Below, piece by piece: positions 41,665-53,845 of a DNA stretch of 64,000 nucleotides. A program made the translations under genes and the position numbers. The notes beneath the pieces were generated by a model that saw only the letters and a list, made by a program, of their open reading frames with translations, was not told the DNA's origin and made no database searches. Numbering within the stretch: the stretch's first letter is position 1; every line of letters starts with the position of its first letter. The stretch is from Kofleriaceae bacterium (GTDB lineage Bacteria; Myxococcota_A; Polyangia; Haliangiales; Haliangiaceae): positions 1-64,000 of the forward strand of contig JAGPCO010000013.1 in the NCBI GenBank assembly GCA_018058095.1. The letters run 5' to 3'.

Positions 41665-43956
41665 TCACTGCGTCGGGTCGTCGCGGCCGGGGCGCCCCTT
41701 GGGGTCGTACCGGTCCCACACGTTGACGTTGCCCGGGCCGCCGCCGCGCGGGCCGCCCCCGTCGCGCTTGCCGCCACCGGACCCGGTCGGGGGCCGTGGC
41801 TTGCCGGCGATCACGGCGTAGAACGTACGCTCGCGACCGTCGCCGCCCTGGATCGTCAGGGTGAGTGGGCCGCCGGTCGGCTTGCTCTCGAGGTACGCCA
41901 CCTCGGCGGCGGCGACCCGCACGAAGGCCGGACCGTCGTCGACCGGGCGGCCGCCGACGCCGACCACCACGGCCGAGACCGGGAGCCCGGCCGACTTGAG
42001 CAAGCCGTCCTCGACCGCGACCAGGACCACGCCGGTGCGGACGTTCGGGTAACGCCACCCGACCAGCGGGAACAACCCGACGGCGCTGGCGCCGAGCGCC
42101 TGGTGCTCGGTGCCGAAGGCCTCGGCCATCCGCTGCAGCTGCGCGCTCGTGACCGTGACCTGCGAGAAGCCGAGGTAGCGACGCCCCGCGGTGGTGTCGT
42201 ACTCCTCCCAGTAGCGCTCGATCGGCGCCGCGGCCAGATCCAGCCCGGCGGCGCGCAGCGCGGCCGCCACCGCCCGACGAGCCTCCCGCACCTCGCTGCG
42301 AGCGACGGCGCTGTCGGGCGCCCCCGCGAACGCCGCCAGCTTGGCCGCGCGCACCTCGGTCCACAGCGGCAGCACCGTGCTGCGCCAGCGCGTGCTCTTG
42401 ACCCGATCCGCGACCGCTCCCGCCAGGGCTTCGAGCGCGGCCTCGGTCGCATCCTGGTCGGCGTCGTCCTGGGTGATGGCGATGGCCGAGGTGCCGAGGC
42501 ACACCACGCTGGCGCCGGCGTCGGCGCAGGCTCCACCACCGGGCCCCGGCCCCGCCTCGCCGTCGGGCCGCGCCGGGATCCAGCCGGGCCGGGTCGACGC
42601 CGAGGCGGCGATGGCCTTGCGCAGGCCAGCCGGCCCCGGGGTGCCGCGCAGCTGCTGGTAGGCCAGCACGCCGCCGCCGGCCAGGGCCAGCGCCAGCAGC
42701 GCGGCCAGGACTGGACCGGTCCACGACGTCCGCGCCACCACCACCGGCGCCACCACCGCGCCAGCCGCGGCCTTGCGCACCTCGGGCCGGCGGGCCCGCA
42801 GCTCGTCGATGATCTTGCGGCTGGCCGGATCGAGGCTGACCGCCGGCAGCTGCAAGAGCGCCGCGCGCGCGCCGTCGCTGGCGACGCAGGTCATCGGCTT
42901 CTTGCAGGTCGGGCACGGTCGCTCCGGCACCACCCCCGCCGCCAGCGCGGCGGCGTGTTCGGCCAGGTCGAGCAGCTGGGTGCTGGTCGACGCGCACGGC
43001 GCACAGGTGAACGGCAGGCTGGCGGTGACCACCTGGGCCTTGGCGCCGAGGTCGTCGCGCTGGGCCAGGCGCTCGAGCACCGCGGGCCCGGCCCCGAGCA
43101 GGTACACGCCGTCGACGACCGGGGTGACCTGTCGGATCCACGCGCGCCAGTGCGCGGCCCCGGCCGGCTCGATCCGGCCCAGCCCGGCCACGTCGAGCGC
43201 GACCGTGCCCTCGAGGCCCTCGGCCAGCTTGTCCTTGGGGAAGGTGCCGTCGAGGTCCCCGGCCAGCTTGAGCACGGTGACCCGGCCGTCGATCGCCTTG
43301 TCGACCTTGAGCTTGCGGCCGAGGTCGGCCACCGCGTAGTCGAGCTGCTGGGCCAGGAACGCCGCCACCTCGGCCGGGAGCTCGGTCCGGTCCTGCCCCA
43401 GGATGTACGAGAAGAAGCTGGTCGGATCCTCGTCGAAGTACATCCGCTCGCTGCAGCCCGGACAGGGGCGCTCGGCCAGCTTGCCGCTCTTGATCGTCTC
43501 CCAGTCGCGGTCGACCTGGAGCAGCACCCGATGCTCGGAGTCGCAGTGGTCACAGCGGAACGGCGCGAAGAACGAGAAGACCCGACCGTCGCCGCAGAAG
43601 TTGGCGACCATGTTCATCTGGTCGACCACCTTGGGCGCGCACTCGATGAGGTAGCTACGCCCGACCGCGCGGCTGGCGGCGGAGATGAAGTCGACCCACT
43701 CGCGGATGCCGAACGACGAGATCTTGCCGACCCGGCCGAGGTCGAGCACCAGGGTGTCGGCCTTGAGGGCGGCCGCCAGCTTCTTGCCCTCGAACGCCTC
43801 GTCGATGGTGCCGGTGAAGCGCAGGCACACGATGCCGGCGTCGGCGAACTTGTCGATGGTCAGCTTGGCCACCGGTGCGGGCGCCGAGGCGGTCGCCCCT
43901 CCGCTGGGCGCGCTTCCGGTAGGTGCGGCGTCCATGCTCGGCGCAGCGTACCGCAA
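41665..43956 (-). CDS. STAS-zinc ribbon-STAS-zinc ribbon membrane protein with PDZ-like end
   Basis: The 763-residue protein starts at 43956 (or ATG 43935). Visible parts are STAS domain 1 (about 30-125, with DLGRVGKISSFGIREW, where Ser80/81 sits at the usual phosphorylation site) and a CxxC pair (CDHC 135, CPGC 165). STAS-like domain 2 follows (about 225-325, with DVAGLGRIEPAGAAHW, no Ser), then a second CxxC pair (CAPC 318, CPTC 348). One TM helix lies at about 413-434. The extracytoplasmic part contains a PDZ-like module (about 640-720, GVVLVAVEDGLLKSAGLPV) and a Gly/Arg-rich tail. STAS domains are phospho-switch partners of HATPase kinases; the neighbouring upstream gene encodes one. Confidence 0.82.
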   Translation of the reverse strand: MRYAAPSMDAAPTGSAPSGGATASAPAPVAKLTIDKFADAGIVCLRFTGTIDEAFEGKKLAAALKADTLVLDLGRVGKISSFGIREWVDFISAASRAVGRSYLIECAPKVVDQMNMVANFCGDGRVFSFFAPFRCDHCDSEHRVLLQVDRDWETIKSGKLAERPCPGCSERMYFDEDPTSFFSYILGQDRTELPAEVAAFLAQQLDYAVADLGRKLKVDKAIDGRVTVLKLAGDLDGTFPKDKLAEGLEGTVALDVAGLGRIEPAGAAHWRAWIRQVTPVVDGVYLLGAGPAVLERLAQRDDLGAKAQVVTASLPFTCAPCASTSTQLLDLAEHAAALAAGVVPERPCPTCKKPMTCVASDGARAALLQLPAVSLDPASRKIIDELRARRPEVRKAAAGAVVAPVVVARTSWTGPVLAALLALALAGGGVLAYQQLRGTPGPAGLRKAIAASASTRPGWIPARPDGEAGPGPGGGACADAGASVVCLGTSAIAITQDDADQDATEAALEALAGAVADRVKSTRWRSTVLPLWTEVRAAKLAAFAGAPDSAVARSEVREARRAVAAALRAAGLDLAAAPIERYWEEYDTTAGRRYLGFSQVTVTSAQLQRMAEAFGTEHQALGASAVGLFPLVGWRYPNVRTGVVLVAVEDGLLKSAGLPVSAVVVGVGGRPVDDGPAFVRVAAAEVAYLESKPTGGPLTLTIQGGDGRERTFYAVIAGKPRPPTGSGGGKRDGGGPRGGGPGNVNVWDRYDPKGRPGRDDPTQ

Positions 43957-43971
43957 CCCGCGCGGCCCTGC

Positions 43972-44892
43972 TCAGGTCCGTGCGATGAGCAGGGACCTCG
44001 GCAGGGTCCGGAACTCGCGCAGGTTGAGGTCGAGCTCGAACCGCGCGGTGACCGCGGTGCGCTGGCCGGGCACCAGCTCGAACGCCAGGCTGATCGAGGC
44101 GTTGTGGCACACCAGCAGCCCGAGCCCGGCGCCGCCGTGGCTGCGGTCCATCTCCCCGGCGGCCAGGCCCCGGGTCAGCCCGCCGACGATGTGGTCGCGG
44201 GTGAGTCGACCGAAGCGATCGCTGACCTGCAAGGCGACGACCGCGCCGTCGGTGCCGAGCCGCAGGGTCGGCCGATCGGCGCCAGCCAGGCGGATGTCGG
44301 CCTTGCGATCGGCGGCGTACAGGGCCCGGCCGGCGTCGTCGACCGGCGCGTCGTACATCGCGTTCATCAGCAGCTCGTGGCCGAGCTCCCCGATCATGTC
44401 GGCCATCCGGCGCGGCACGCCGAGGCGGGCGATCGTCGCCTGCGCCTCGGCCACCACCTCGTCGCGCTCGGCCGGGGACGACACCACCCGCTCGGACAGG
44501 CTGGCACCCCAGGCCAGGGTCGCGCCCAGGGGTGGCGCCGGTCCACCGGCGAGCTGACGCAGGGCCATCACCAGCTCGTCCGGCCGCGGCGCGCTGTCGA
44601 AGTCGCGCCGGCCCAGGACGTGGTCGAGCCGAGGTTGCTCGGCCATGTAGCGGAGCGCGCGCCGGAGCGGCTCGGCGGTCCACAGCAGCGGCCGCAGCGT
44701 CGGCTGCTGCCGGCACAGCTCGAGCACCACGTCGCCGTCGAACACGTCGGCGCCGACCAGGTCCGCGCCGGCGAGGTGCGGGATGGCCGCCTCGGGCTCG
44801 TCGGCGATCGTGCAGTCCCACCCGATGGAGAGAATTCCGCGGGCGATGCGCTTACTTACCAGCTTGTTGCGCTCGATGATGACCGCTCGCAT
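43972..44892 (-). CDS. Degenerate receiver plus HATPase (RsbW-like) protein
   Basis: The 306-residue protein begins with a receiver-like alpha/beta domain (MRAVIIERNKLVSKRIARG ... ADLVGADVFDGDVV ... PLLWTAEP ... VLGRRDF, residues 1-105). The acidic pocket and conserved Lys are degenerate (Arg in place of Lys), so normal phosphorylation is doubtful. The C-terminal half is a GHKL ATPase: GELGHELLMNAMYDAP (N box, Asn177) and HGGAGLGLLVCHNAS (G box). This matches anti-sigma/Ser-kinase type HATPases that phosphorylate STAS proteins. It lies 15 bp upstream of the STAS gene and is probably co-transcribed. Confidence 0.82.
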   Translation of the reverse strand: MRAVIIERNKLVSKRIARGILSIGWDCTIADEPEAAIPHLAGADLVGADVFDGDVVLELCRQQPTLRPLLWTAEPLRRALRYMAEQPRLDHVLGRRDFDSAPRPDELVMALRQLAGGPAPPLGATLAWGASLSERVVSSPAERDEVVAEAQATIARLGVPRRMADMIGELGHELLMNAMYDAPVDDAGRALYAADRKADIRLAGADRPTLRLGTDGAVVALQVSDRFGRLTRDHIVGGLTRGLAAGEMDRSHGGAGLGLLVCHNASISLAFELVPGQRTAVTARFELDLNLREFRTLPRSLLIART

Positions 44893-45041
44893 GGTCGCTC
44901 GCCCAGGCTAACGTGGAAGCCGCCGGGGTTTCACCACCCGGCGCCGAGATCGACTCAGCAGGCGCCTGGCCGATCGCGCCGAGCCGGGCTCAGGTGGCAA
45001 AAGGCGCGGCGCTCCGGCCCACATGCTAGGTTGGTTCGAGG

Positions 45042-46226
45042 GTGGATCGACTCGCCAGCGTATTGGTCGCGATGGTGCTGGGGACGGCGCTGGTCGGCGC
45101 CTGGCCCGGTACGCCCGCGCGCGCGGACGGCGGAGGCGCGGCCGACGCGGGCCCGGGCCAGACGGTCGGCGCCGGCGCCGGCGTGGACGCCCCGCTGTAC
45201 GACGTGGTGACGACCTCCGCCGCCCGGACCACGATGTCGGAGTTCCTGCTCGCCCCCGCCCGCAAGGCCGCGCGCGCGCGCGACTGGGCCCGGGCGGTGC
45301 CGCTGTACCAGGCGCTCGTGGTCGCGCGCGGCCCCGGCGGGGCCGAGGCGCAGGAGCTGGCCCGGCTGTGGGCCCTGGCCGGCCAGAACACCGACGCCGT
45401 CCTGGCCTGGCGCGCCTTCGCCGGCGCCACCCGCGACGACGACGCCCGCCGCGCCGCCCAGGGCGAGGTCGTCCGCCTGACCGGCGCAAGCGACCCGTCC
45501 GCCGGCAAGCTCGAGCTGGCCGTGCTCGGCAAGGAGGCCCGGACCTGCTTCGGCCGGGGCCGAACCGCCTTCCGCAAGGGCCAGTTCGCGGATGCCCTGG
45601 TCTACTTCCACATGGGCTACGCGCTCGCGCCGGACCTGCCCGGCTTCCTGCGCGAGCTCGGCGCGACCTACGACAAGCTGGGCGCTCAGGCCGGCAAGCG
45701 CGAGTTCTACCGGCGCTACCTGACCCAGCGCCCGTTCGGCAAGACCGCCGACCTCATCCGCGCCGAGCTCGGCCGCGAGCGGGGCGGCCTGGGCACCCTG
45801 GAGATCCGCAGCAGCCTGCCGTGCACCCAGGTGTGGATCAACCGGCAGCTGGTCCCGGCCAGGGCCCTCGCCACCGGCGCGGTCGCGGTCGCGCCCGGCA
45901 CCTACAAGGGGCTGTGCTTCAACCCGCGCTACGAGATCGCGCTGTTCGAGTACGCCGAGGTCGCGGCCGGGCAGCGTGCCCGCCTGACGTTCTCCTGGGC
46001 CATCGTCGTCAACCAGCTGACCCAGCCGCTCGGACGCATCTCCATCGAGGACCCGCGCGCGCCCGGCACGATGATGGACCTCGGCATCTCGGCGCCGGAG
46101 ATCGGCGTGCTCGTGCCCGACGACGGGCGGCCGCTGCGCATGGTCGTGCGCGACGACAGCGGCAGCCGCCGCGACGAGCGCACCGTGACGCTGGCGCCGG
46201 GCAAGCGCCTGGTCGTGACGTGGTGA
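45042..46226 (+). CDS. Exported TPR and PEGA-like protein
   Basis: The 394-residue product starts at GTG 45042 with a signal peptide ending GTPARA. Residues about 60-245 are helical TPR-type repeats (ARARDWARAVPLYQALV, AFRKGQFADALVYFHMGYAL). The C-terminal part (about 255-394) is a PEGA-like beta domain (GTLEIRSSLPCTQVWINRQL, GTYKGLCFNPRY, LAPGKRLVVTW). Such proteins are common periplasmic neighbours of myxobacterial kinases. The kinase gene that follows is 13 bp away. Confidence 0.8.
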   Translation: MDRLASVLVAMVLGTALVGAWPGTPARADGGGAADAGPGQTVGAGAGVDAPLYDVVTTSAARTTMSEFLLAPARKAARARDWARAVPLYQALVVARGPGGAEAQELARLWALAGQNTDAVLAWRAFAGATRDDDARRAAQGEVVRLTGASDPSAGKLELAVLGKEARTCFGRGRTAFRKGQFADALVYFHMGYALAPDLPGFLRELGATYDKLGAQAGKREFYRRYLTQRPFGKTADLIRAELGRERGGLGTLEIRSSLPCTQVWINRQLVPARALATGAVAVAPGTYKGLCFNPRYEIALFEYAEVAAGQRARLTFSWAIVVNQLTQPLGRISIEDPRAPGTMMDLGISAPEIGVLVPDDGRPLRMVVRDDSGSRRDERTVTLAPGKRLVVTW

Positions 46227-46239
46227 CGGGCGGGCGGCC

Positions 46240-47469
<1,230 letters not shown>

Positions 47470-47528
47470 CCCGCGCCGGGCCGCCCGAGATGACCTGTGC
47501 CGGCCGCTGGAATGGGCTAAGGTAGGGC

Positions 47529-48125
47529 ATGGCCGAGCCCAGCACGTCGCCCGCCGCCAGCAGCTCGACCGCACCGGTCGGCCCTGGCCAGATCTTCGCG
47601 GTGGCCGCGGCCACGACCCTGCTGCTCGACGTCGCCTTCTACTTCCTCGCCACTCTGTACTACCGCGAGCGCATGGTCGGACCGGCCGCGGAGCGGGTCG
47701 GCGAGACGGTGATGGCCAAGCTGCCGCAGTTCGCGCTGTTCTCGCTGGTGCTGTGCGCCGGCTGCGCCGCCGCCGTGTTGTGGTCGCGCCGGGTCGCCTT
47801 CGGCGGCACGCTCGTGGCAGCCAGCGTCGCCGTGGTCGGCGCGGTCGAGTCCTACCTGGCCGGCCTGCCGTCGGTGCTGGCGGTGGCGCTGCTCGGCATC
47901 GCCGTCATCCTGTTCGCGCTGGGCTGGAGCGCGGCCCGAAACCGCGACCGCGCGGCCTGGGCCTTCCTGGCCACCCTGTCCTGGGTCCTGGTCATCTTCA
48001 CGTTCTTCGGCGCACCGCTGGTCCGGACCCGCGCCGGCATCGATCTGTGGCCCGTCATGCTGGTGCCGGCGCTGTTCGTGATCATCGCGGTCGGCCTGTA
48101 CCGGCTCAAGCCCGACTACGCCTGA
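47529..48125 (+). CDS. Integral membrane protein of unknown function
   Basis: The 198-residue protein has a 20-residue disordered head and about five TM helices (IFAVAAATTLLLDVAFYFLA, FALFSLVLCAGCAAAVLW, LVAASVAVVGAVESYLAG, VLAVALLGIAVILFALGW, WVLVIFTFFGAPL and MLVPALFVIIAVGLY). It belongs to no family I recognise. It is convergent with the AAA ATPase gene with only 10 bp between stops. TAAGGT lies 5 nt before its ATG. Confidence 0.75.
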   Translation: MAEPSTSPAASSSTAPVGPGQIFAVAAATTLLLDVAFYFLATLYYRERMVGPAAERVGETVMAKLPQFALFSLVLCAGCAAAVLWSRRVAFGGTLVAASVAVVGAVESYLAGLPSVLAVALLGIAVILFALGWSAARNRDRAAWAFLATLSWVLVIFTFFGAPLVRTRAGIDLWPVMLVPALFVIIAVGLYRLKPDYA

Positions 48126-48135
48126 GCGACCGAGC

Positions 48136-50309
<2,174 letters not shown>

Positions 50310-50313
<4 letters not shown>

Positions 50314-50807
50314 TCGGCGCGGTAGACGAAGCCGGCGGCGTCGCGCTCGTCGGCGCCGATGGCGCCGTCGGCCCGGCTGACGATCAGCGTGCCGCCGAGC
50401 CAGCGCCCACGCAGCCACATCGCGCAGGTGGCGGCCGTGCCACACGCGTCGCGGGCGCGGTCGGCCAGGCTGATGCCGAGCCCGCTGTCGTCGAGGTCGA
50501 GCCCGAGGCGCTCGCCGCCCAGGCCGATGACCGCGCCCTCGATGCCCAGCGCCGACAGGGTCAGCTCGACCGGGACCCGCAGCTCGGTGCGGCCGGCGCC
50601 ACGCAGCCAGCCCTCGAGCTCGGCCACCGGCTGTACCGCCGGGCCGCGACTCCAGCCCGGGGTGACGGGCGGGCTGACGGGCTTGGGGCCAGGGGCATCG
50701 ATCATGGCGGTCTCCTCGACGTGGATCGGCGTCGGCGCCACCGGGGGCGCCGGCGCCGACGAACAGGCCATCACCAGCAGCAGCACCGGGCCGGCCGCGC
50801 GCGCCAT
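50310..50807 (-). CDS. Small lipoprotein of unknown function
   Basis: The 165-residue product has a signal peptide with lipobox LLLVMAC (Cys18). A Pro-rich linker precedes a beta-rich domain (VPVELTLSALGIEGAVIGLG, ERLGLDLDDSGLGISLAD) with two Cys (about 127 and 132) that may pair, ending with GRWLGGTLIVSRADGAIGA. No family is recognised. Its stop overlaps the AAA ATPase start by GTGA, so the two are translationally coupled, and it lies 14 bp after the cysteine-protease-like gene. Confidence 0.75.
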
Positions 50808-50821
50808 GCCGCGAGCGTAGC

Positions 50822-51568
50822 TCACTTCACGGTGGTGGACCGCTTGTCGCTGACGTAGTTGAACTTGGAGCCGGCCGCGACGCTGTCGGGCTGGTTCCAG
50901 AAGTGGTTGGCCTTCCAGTCGGCCACCGCGCTGTCGGTCTCGGCCTGGGTCGAGCTCTGCGCGGCCGCGGCCTTGCCGGCGGCGTTGAGGCGGAGCCCGG
51001 CGGCGATCGCGCCCTTGATCGACTTGCCATCGGCCACGGCGTCGTGGCGAAGGTTGACCTTGGTATTGAGACAGAAGTGGTCTTCCCACAGGCACGCGGT
51101 GGCCGCGGTCGGCCACGGGTCGGCCACCGCCACCTCCGACGCCGCTTCCTTCTTGAAGTCGCCGATGAACACGAAGGCGTGATCGATCTCCGAGGCGGCG
51201 TACTGGATGCGCTCGCCCGACACGTGCTGGCGCAGGTAGTCGTAGGCGATATACGCGTGCTCGCCGCAGTTGCCGCCGTGGACCAGGTCGGCCTTGGCGG
51301 CGACCAGGGCGTCGGGATAACCCATCGCCAGGTGCCGGATCTCCGGCGCCATCTCCCAGTACGAGTGGTTGCGGATCGCCTGCAGACGGAACCGCGAGTT
51401 CATCTTGGTCGCGCGGATGGCCTCGACCTGGTTGCCGGCGCCGAAGCTGAGCACCTGCTTGGTGACGGCGATGGCGGCCTTGGCGTGCCCGAGCCGGGTC
51501 AGCGCCTTGGGCGACACCTTCTTCTCGGGCAGCTTCTCTTCTTGCTGGCGGGTGGCGGGCTCGGCCAT
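50822..51568 (-). CDS. Candidate cysteine-protease-fold (papain-like) protein
   Basis: The 248-residue protein has no signal peptide. Its middle carries a Cys-His-Asp pattern in the order of transglutaminase/papain-like effectors: GGNCGEHAYIAYDYLRQH (Cys101), EIDHAFVFIGDF (His130) and VAVADPWP (Asp150). An N-terminal helical region (residues 1-95) and a C-terminal Ala-rich helical region flank it. The same layout is seen in toxins and secreted effectors that cleave, deamidate or cross-link proteins; function here is an inference. The start ATG 51568 is chosen over ATG 51577 because TATCAT ends 7 nt before it. It is the first gene of a unit with the lipoprotein and AAA ATPase genes. Confidence 0.75.
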   Translation of the reverse strand: MAEPATRQQEEKLPEKKVSPKALTRLGHAKAAIAVTKQVLSFGAGNQVEAIRATKMNSRFRLQAIRNHSYWEMAPEIRHLAMGYPDALVAAKADLVHGGNCGEHAYIAYDYLRQHVSGERIQYAASEIDHAFVFIGDFKKEAASEVAVADPWPTAATACLWEDHFCLNTKVNLRHDAVADGKSIKGAIAAGLRLNAAGKAAAAQSSTQAETDSAVADWKANHFWNQPDSVAAGSKFNYVSDKRSTTVK

Positions 51569-51575
51569 GGTGTGC

Positions 51576-51581
51576 ATGATA
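51576..51581 (-). promoter_or_regulatory. -10-like hexamer TATCAT, 7 nt before start codon
   Basis: TATCAT matches the -10 consensus at five of six positions and ends 7 nt before the ATG at 51568, so the transcript would begin at the start codon. It decides between two in-frame ATGs. No clear -35. Confidence 0.5.
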
Positions 51582-51654
51582 CGCCAGCCGAGGCACAGAC
51601 CTTCCGCTCAGCGCAAACGGGTCGTCATTCTACATGGTTGAAATCATGCGGGAA

Positions 51655-52278
51655 TCAAGGCACACCCAAGATCTTGTGCAGCTGTAGCGAAACGCGCCAG
51701 CGCGGCCGTCGGGTCGCCAGCTCGAGCGCCCGCGCCAGGTGCTGGGCCCGGCGCGGGTCGTCGCAGGGCTGGACGAACCACACCGCGCCAGGCCAGCGCG
51801 CCTCGTAGCCGGCCAGCACCTCGTCGTCGACGCTGTCGTCGACGACGACCTTGCACTCCGCCACCGGCAGGCCGTCGGCCAGGGCCAGCCCGGGGCCATG
51901 GAACTGCGGCTTGGGCGAGACGGTGAGCCAGTCGACCGGTCCACCCAGCGGCCGGGTGCCGTTGCTCTCCATGTGCACGCGGAAGCCGGCGCCGTGGATC
52001 GCCGCGGCCAGCGCCTCGTCCCACTGCAGCGTCGGCTCGCCGCCGGTGACGACGACCAGGCGGCTGCGGTGGAGGTCACGCTCGACCAGCGAGGCGACGA
52101 TGGCGGCGGCATCGAGGCGGGTGGCGCCGGCCGGCGCGAAGTCGGTGTCACACCAGGTGCAGGCCAGGTTGCAGGCGGCCAGGCGGAGGAACACACACGG
52201 GCTGCCGGCGTGGGCGCCCTCGCCCTGCAGGGTCGGCCCGAAGATCTCCTTCACGAGGTACTGGCGCGCGGCGGTCAT
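51655..52278 (-). CDS. queE: 7-carboxy-7-deazaguanine synthase QueE
   Basis: The 207-residue radical-SAM enzyme makes the 7-deazaguanine core for queuosine or deazapurine DNA modification. It shows the family start (YLVKEIFGPTLQGEGAHAGSP, in parts), the cluster motif CNLACTWCDTD (CX3CX2C), VVTGGEPTLQ, MESNGTRPL and WLTVSPKP. The C-terminal HKILGVP is also typical. The start ATG 52278 is set by the family N-terminus. No other queuosine gene lies in the window. Confidence 0.93.
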   Translation of the reverse strand: MTAARQYLVKEIFGPTLQGEGAHAGSPCVFLRLAACNLACTWCDTDFAPAGATRLDAAAIVASLVERDLHRSRLVVVTGGEPTLQWDEALAAAIHGAGFRVHMESNGTRPLGGPVDWLTVSPKPQFHGPGLALADGLPVAECKVVVDDSVDDEVLAGYEARWPGAVWFVQPCDDPRRAQHLARALELATRRPRWRVSLQLHKILGVP

Positions 52279-52309
52279 GGCGGGAGCGAGCAGGTAGGCT
52301 AGCCCATCC

Positions 52310-53290
52310 ATGCCGGTCCGACGGTGGTTGTGCGCGGCGATGGTGGCGGCGGTGGCGTGTGGCCAGCGTGACCGGGTCAGCCCCGGCGCTGGCGCCGGCA
52401 GCGGTGACTCCGGATCGGCGGTGGTCTCGCCGCCCGCGGCGAAGGGCGACGCCGTCGGCCCGGGTCGGTGCGAGCGGCTCGCGTTCGCGCCGGACCTCGA
52501 CCTGGCCGAGGCGTCCGGGGCGGTGCTGACGCGGCTCGAGGGGCGGCGCTGGCTGGTGGTGGTGTCCGACAGCGGGCATCGCGGCGCCTACGCCCTGGTC
52601 GACCCCGACACCGGCATCATCGGCGAGCGTGGCCACCTGCCGCTGACTCCCGCGCGCGGGCGCCACCGCGATGACGCCGCGCCGCGCCAGGCCGATGACC
52701 TCGAGGCCCTGGCCTGGCGCGACGAGCAGCTGATCGGCCTGAGCTCGGCCGGCTGGATCCGGCGCTGGCGTCGCGACGGCGCCGGCTTCGCGCTGGTCGG
52801 CGCGCCGGTGCCCCTGCTGGGCGCCGACGACGCCGCCTGCCCAGCCGAGCAGGTCAACTGCGGGCGCAACTACGAGGGCCTGTGCCTCGGGGCCGGCCCG
52901 GCCGACGGCCGGACCTGCGTCGGCATGGCCGCGGCCAAGGCGACCGGCCGCCTGGTGTGTGTGGTCGAGGAGCCGAGCGGCCGGCTTGCGGTAGATGACC
53001 GGCGCAGCCTGGTGTTCGCGCCGCAGGCCCTGTCGGGCTGCGACCTCGGCGCCGACGGGTCGCTGTGGCTCGGCGCCAACCTGCTGGCCGGCAACGCGGT
53101 GTGGCGCCTGACCGGCTGGGCCAGCCCCGGCGCCGCGGTCCAGACCGACCTCGGGCCGCTCGGCGACAGCTTCGCCGAGGCCATCGCCGTCGACGTCGAG
53201 GCCGACGCCACCATCGTCTACCGGCTGGGCGACCACGGCGGGCGCCCGAGCCGGATGGCGAAATTTCGCTGCCGGCCCGGTCCGCAGTAG
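52310..53290 (+). CDS. Lipoprotein with predicted beta-propeller fold
   Basis: The 326-residue product has a signal peptide with lipobox VAAVAC (Cys17). After a 35-residue linker it shows repeating strands (LDLAEASGAVLTRLEGRRWLVVVSDSG in parts, YALVDPDTGIIGERGHL, ADDLEALAWRDEQLIGLSSAGWIRRWR in parts, AEAIAVDVEADATIVYRLGD), resembling SdiA-regulated or esterase-like phytase propellers. Four Cys (near 184-206) suggest disulphides. Function unknown. It is divergent from queE, with 31 bp between starts. Confidence 0.72.
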   Translation: MPVRRWLCAAMVAAVACGQRDRVSPGAGAGSGDSGSAVVSPPAAKGDAVGPGRCERLAFAPDLDLAEASGAVLTRLEGRRWLVVVSDSGHRGAYALVDPDTGIIGERGHLPLTPARGRHRDDAAPRQADDLEALAWRDEQLIGLSSAGWIRRWRRDGAGFALVGAPVPLLGADDAACPAEQVNCGRNYEGLCLGAGPADGRTCVGMAAAKATGRLVCVVEEPSGRLAVDDRRSLVFAPQALSGCDLGADGSLWLGANLLAGNAVWRLTGWASPGAAVQTDLGPLGDSFAEAIAVDVEADATIVYRLGDHGGRPSRMAKFRCRPGPQ

Positions 53291-53293
53291 AAT
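53288..53293 (+). promoter_or_regulatory. -10-like hexamer TAGAAT upstream of nrdR
   Basis: TAGAAT lies 54 bp before the nrdR GTG and overlaps the stop codon of the preceding gene. It is followed by a short leader with an AGGA about 12 nt before the start. No strong -35. Confidence 0.4.
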
Positions 53294-53347
53294 TTCTCCG
53301 GCCTTCGACCGACAGGAAGCGGGCTGGAGAGCAGGAACTTTCTCGAC

Positions 53348-53845
53348 GTGCAATGCCCGTACTGCGGCGGTGAGTCGAGCGTCACCGAGACCCGGATCGC
53401 GCCCGACGGCGTACGGCGGCGGCGGGTGTGCGCGACGTGCAAGCGGCGCTTCACCACCTACGAGAAGGTCGGCGCGCCGGGCCTCAAGGTCGAGAAGCGG
53501 GACGGACGGATCGAGCCGTTCGACAGCGGCAAGCTGCTGACCGCGCTGCGCCGCATCGGCAAGCAGCGGCCCAACCTGCGCGCCGAGGACCTGGCCCGGG
53601 TCGCGCGCGACATCGAGGCCAGCCTGGTCGACGCCGGCCACAAGGTCGTGACCTGGAGCGAGATCGTCGAACAGGCGCTGCGCCGGTTGCAGGCCATCGA
53701 CGGCGTGGTCGCCAGCCGGCTGGCCAGCAACTACACCGACGAGTCGGGCGCGCTGCGGCTGGCGCCGGCGCCAGCCGACGCCGGCGAGGCCGCGCCGAGC
53801 CAGCTGGCCCTGCCCGGCGTCGCGGCCGACGAAGATGAGGCATGA
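53348..53845 (+). CDS. nrdR: Transcriptional repressor NrdR
   Basis: The 165-residue regulator of ribonucleotide reductase genes has the zinc ribbon MQCPYCGGESSVTETRIAPD (Cys3, Cys6) with the second pair in RRRVCATCKRRFTTYEKV, then an ATP-cone (VEKRDGRIEPFDSGKLLTAL) that senses dATP/ATP. It starts with GTG, as NrdR often does. Its stop overlaps the next gene's start by ATGA, so the dehydrogenase genes downstream are translationally coupled to it. Confidence 0.97.
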   Translation: MQCPYCGGESSVTETRIAPDGVRRRRVCATCKRRFTTYEKVGAPGLKVEKRDGRIEPFDSGKLLTALRRIGKQRPNLRAEDLARVARDIEASLVDAGHKVVTWSEIVEQALRRLQAIDGVVASRLASNYTDESGALRLAPAPADAGEAAPSQLALPGVAADEDEA

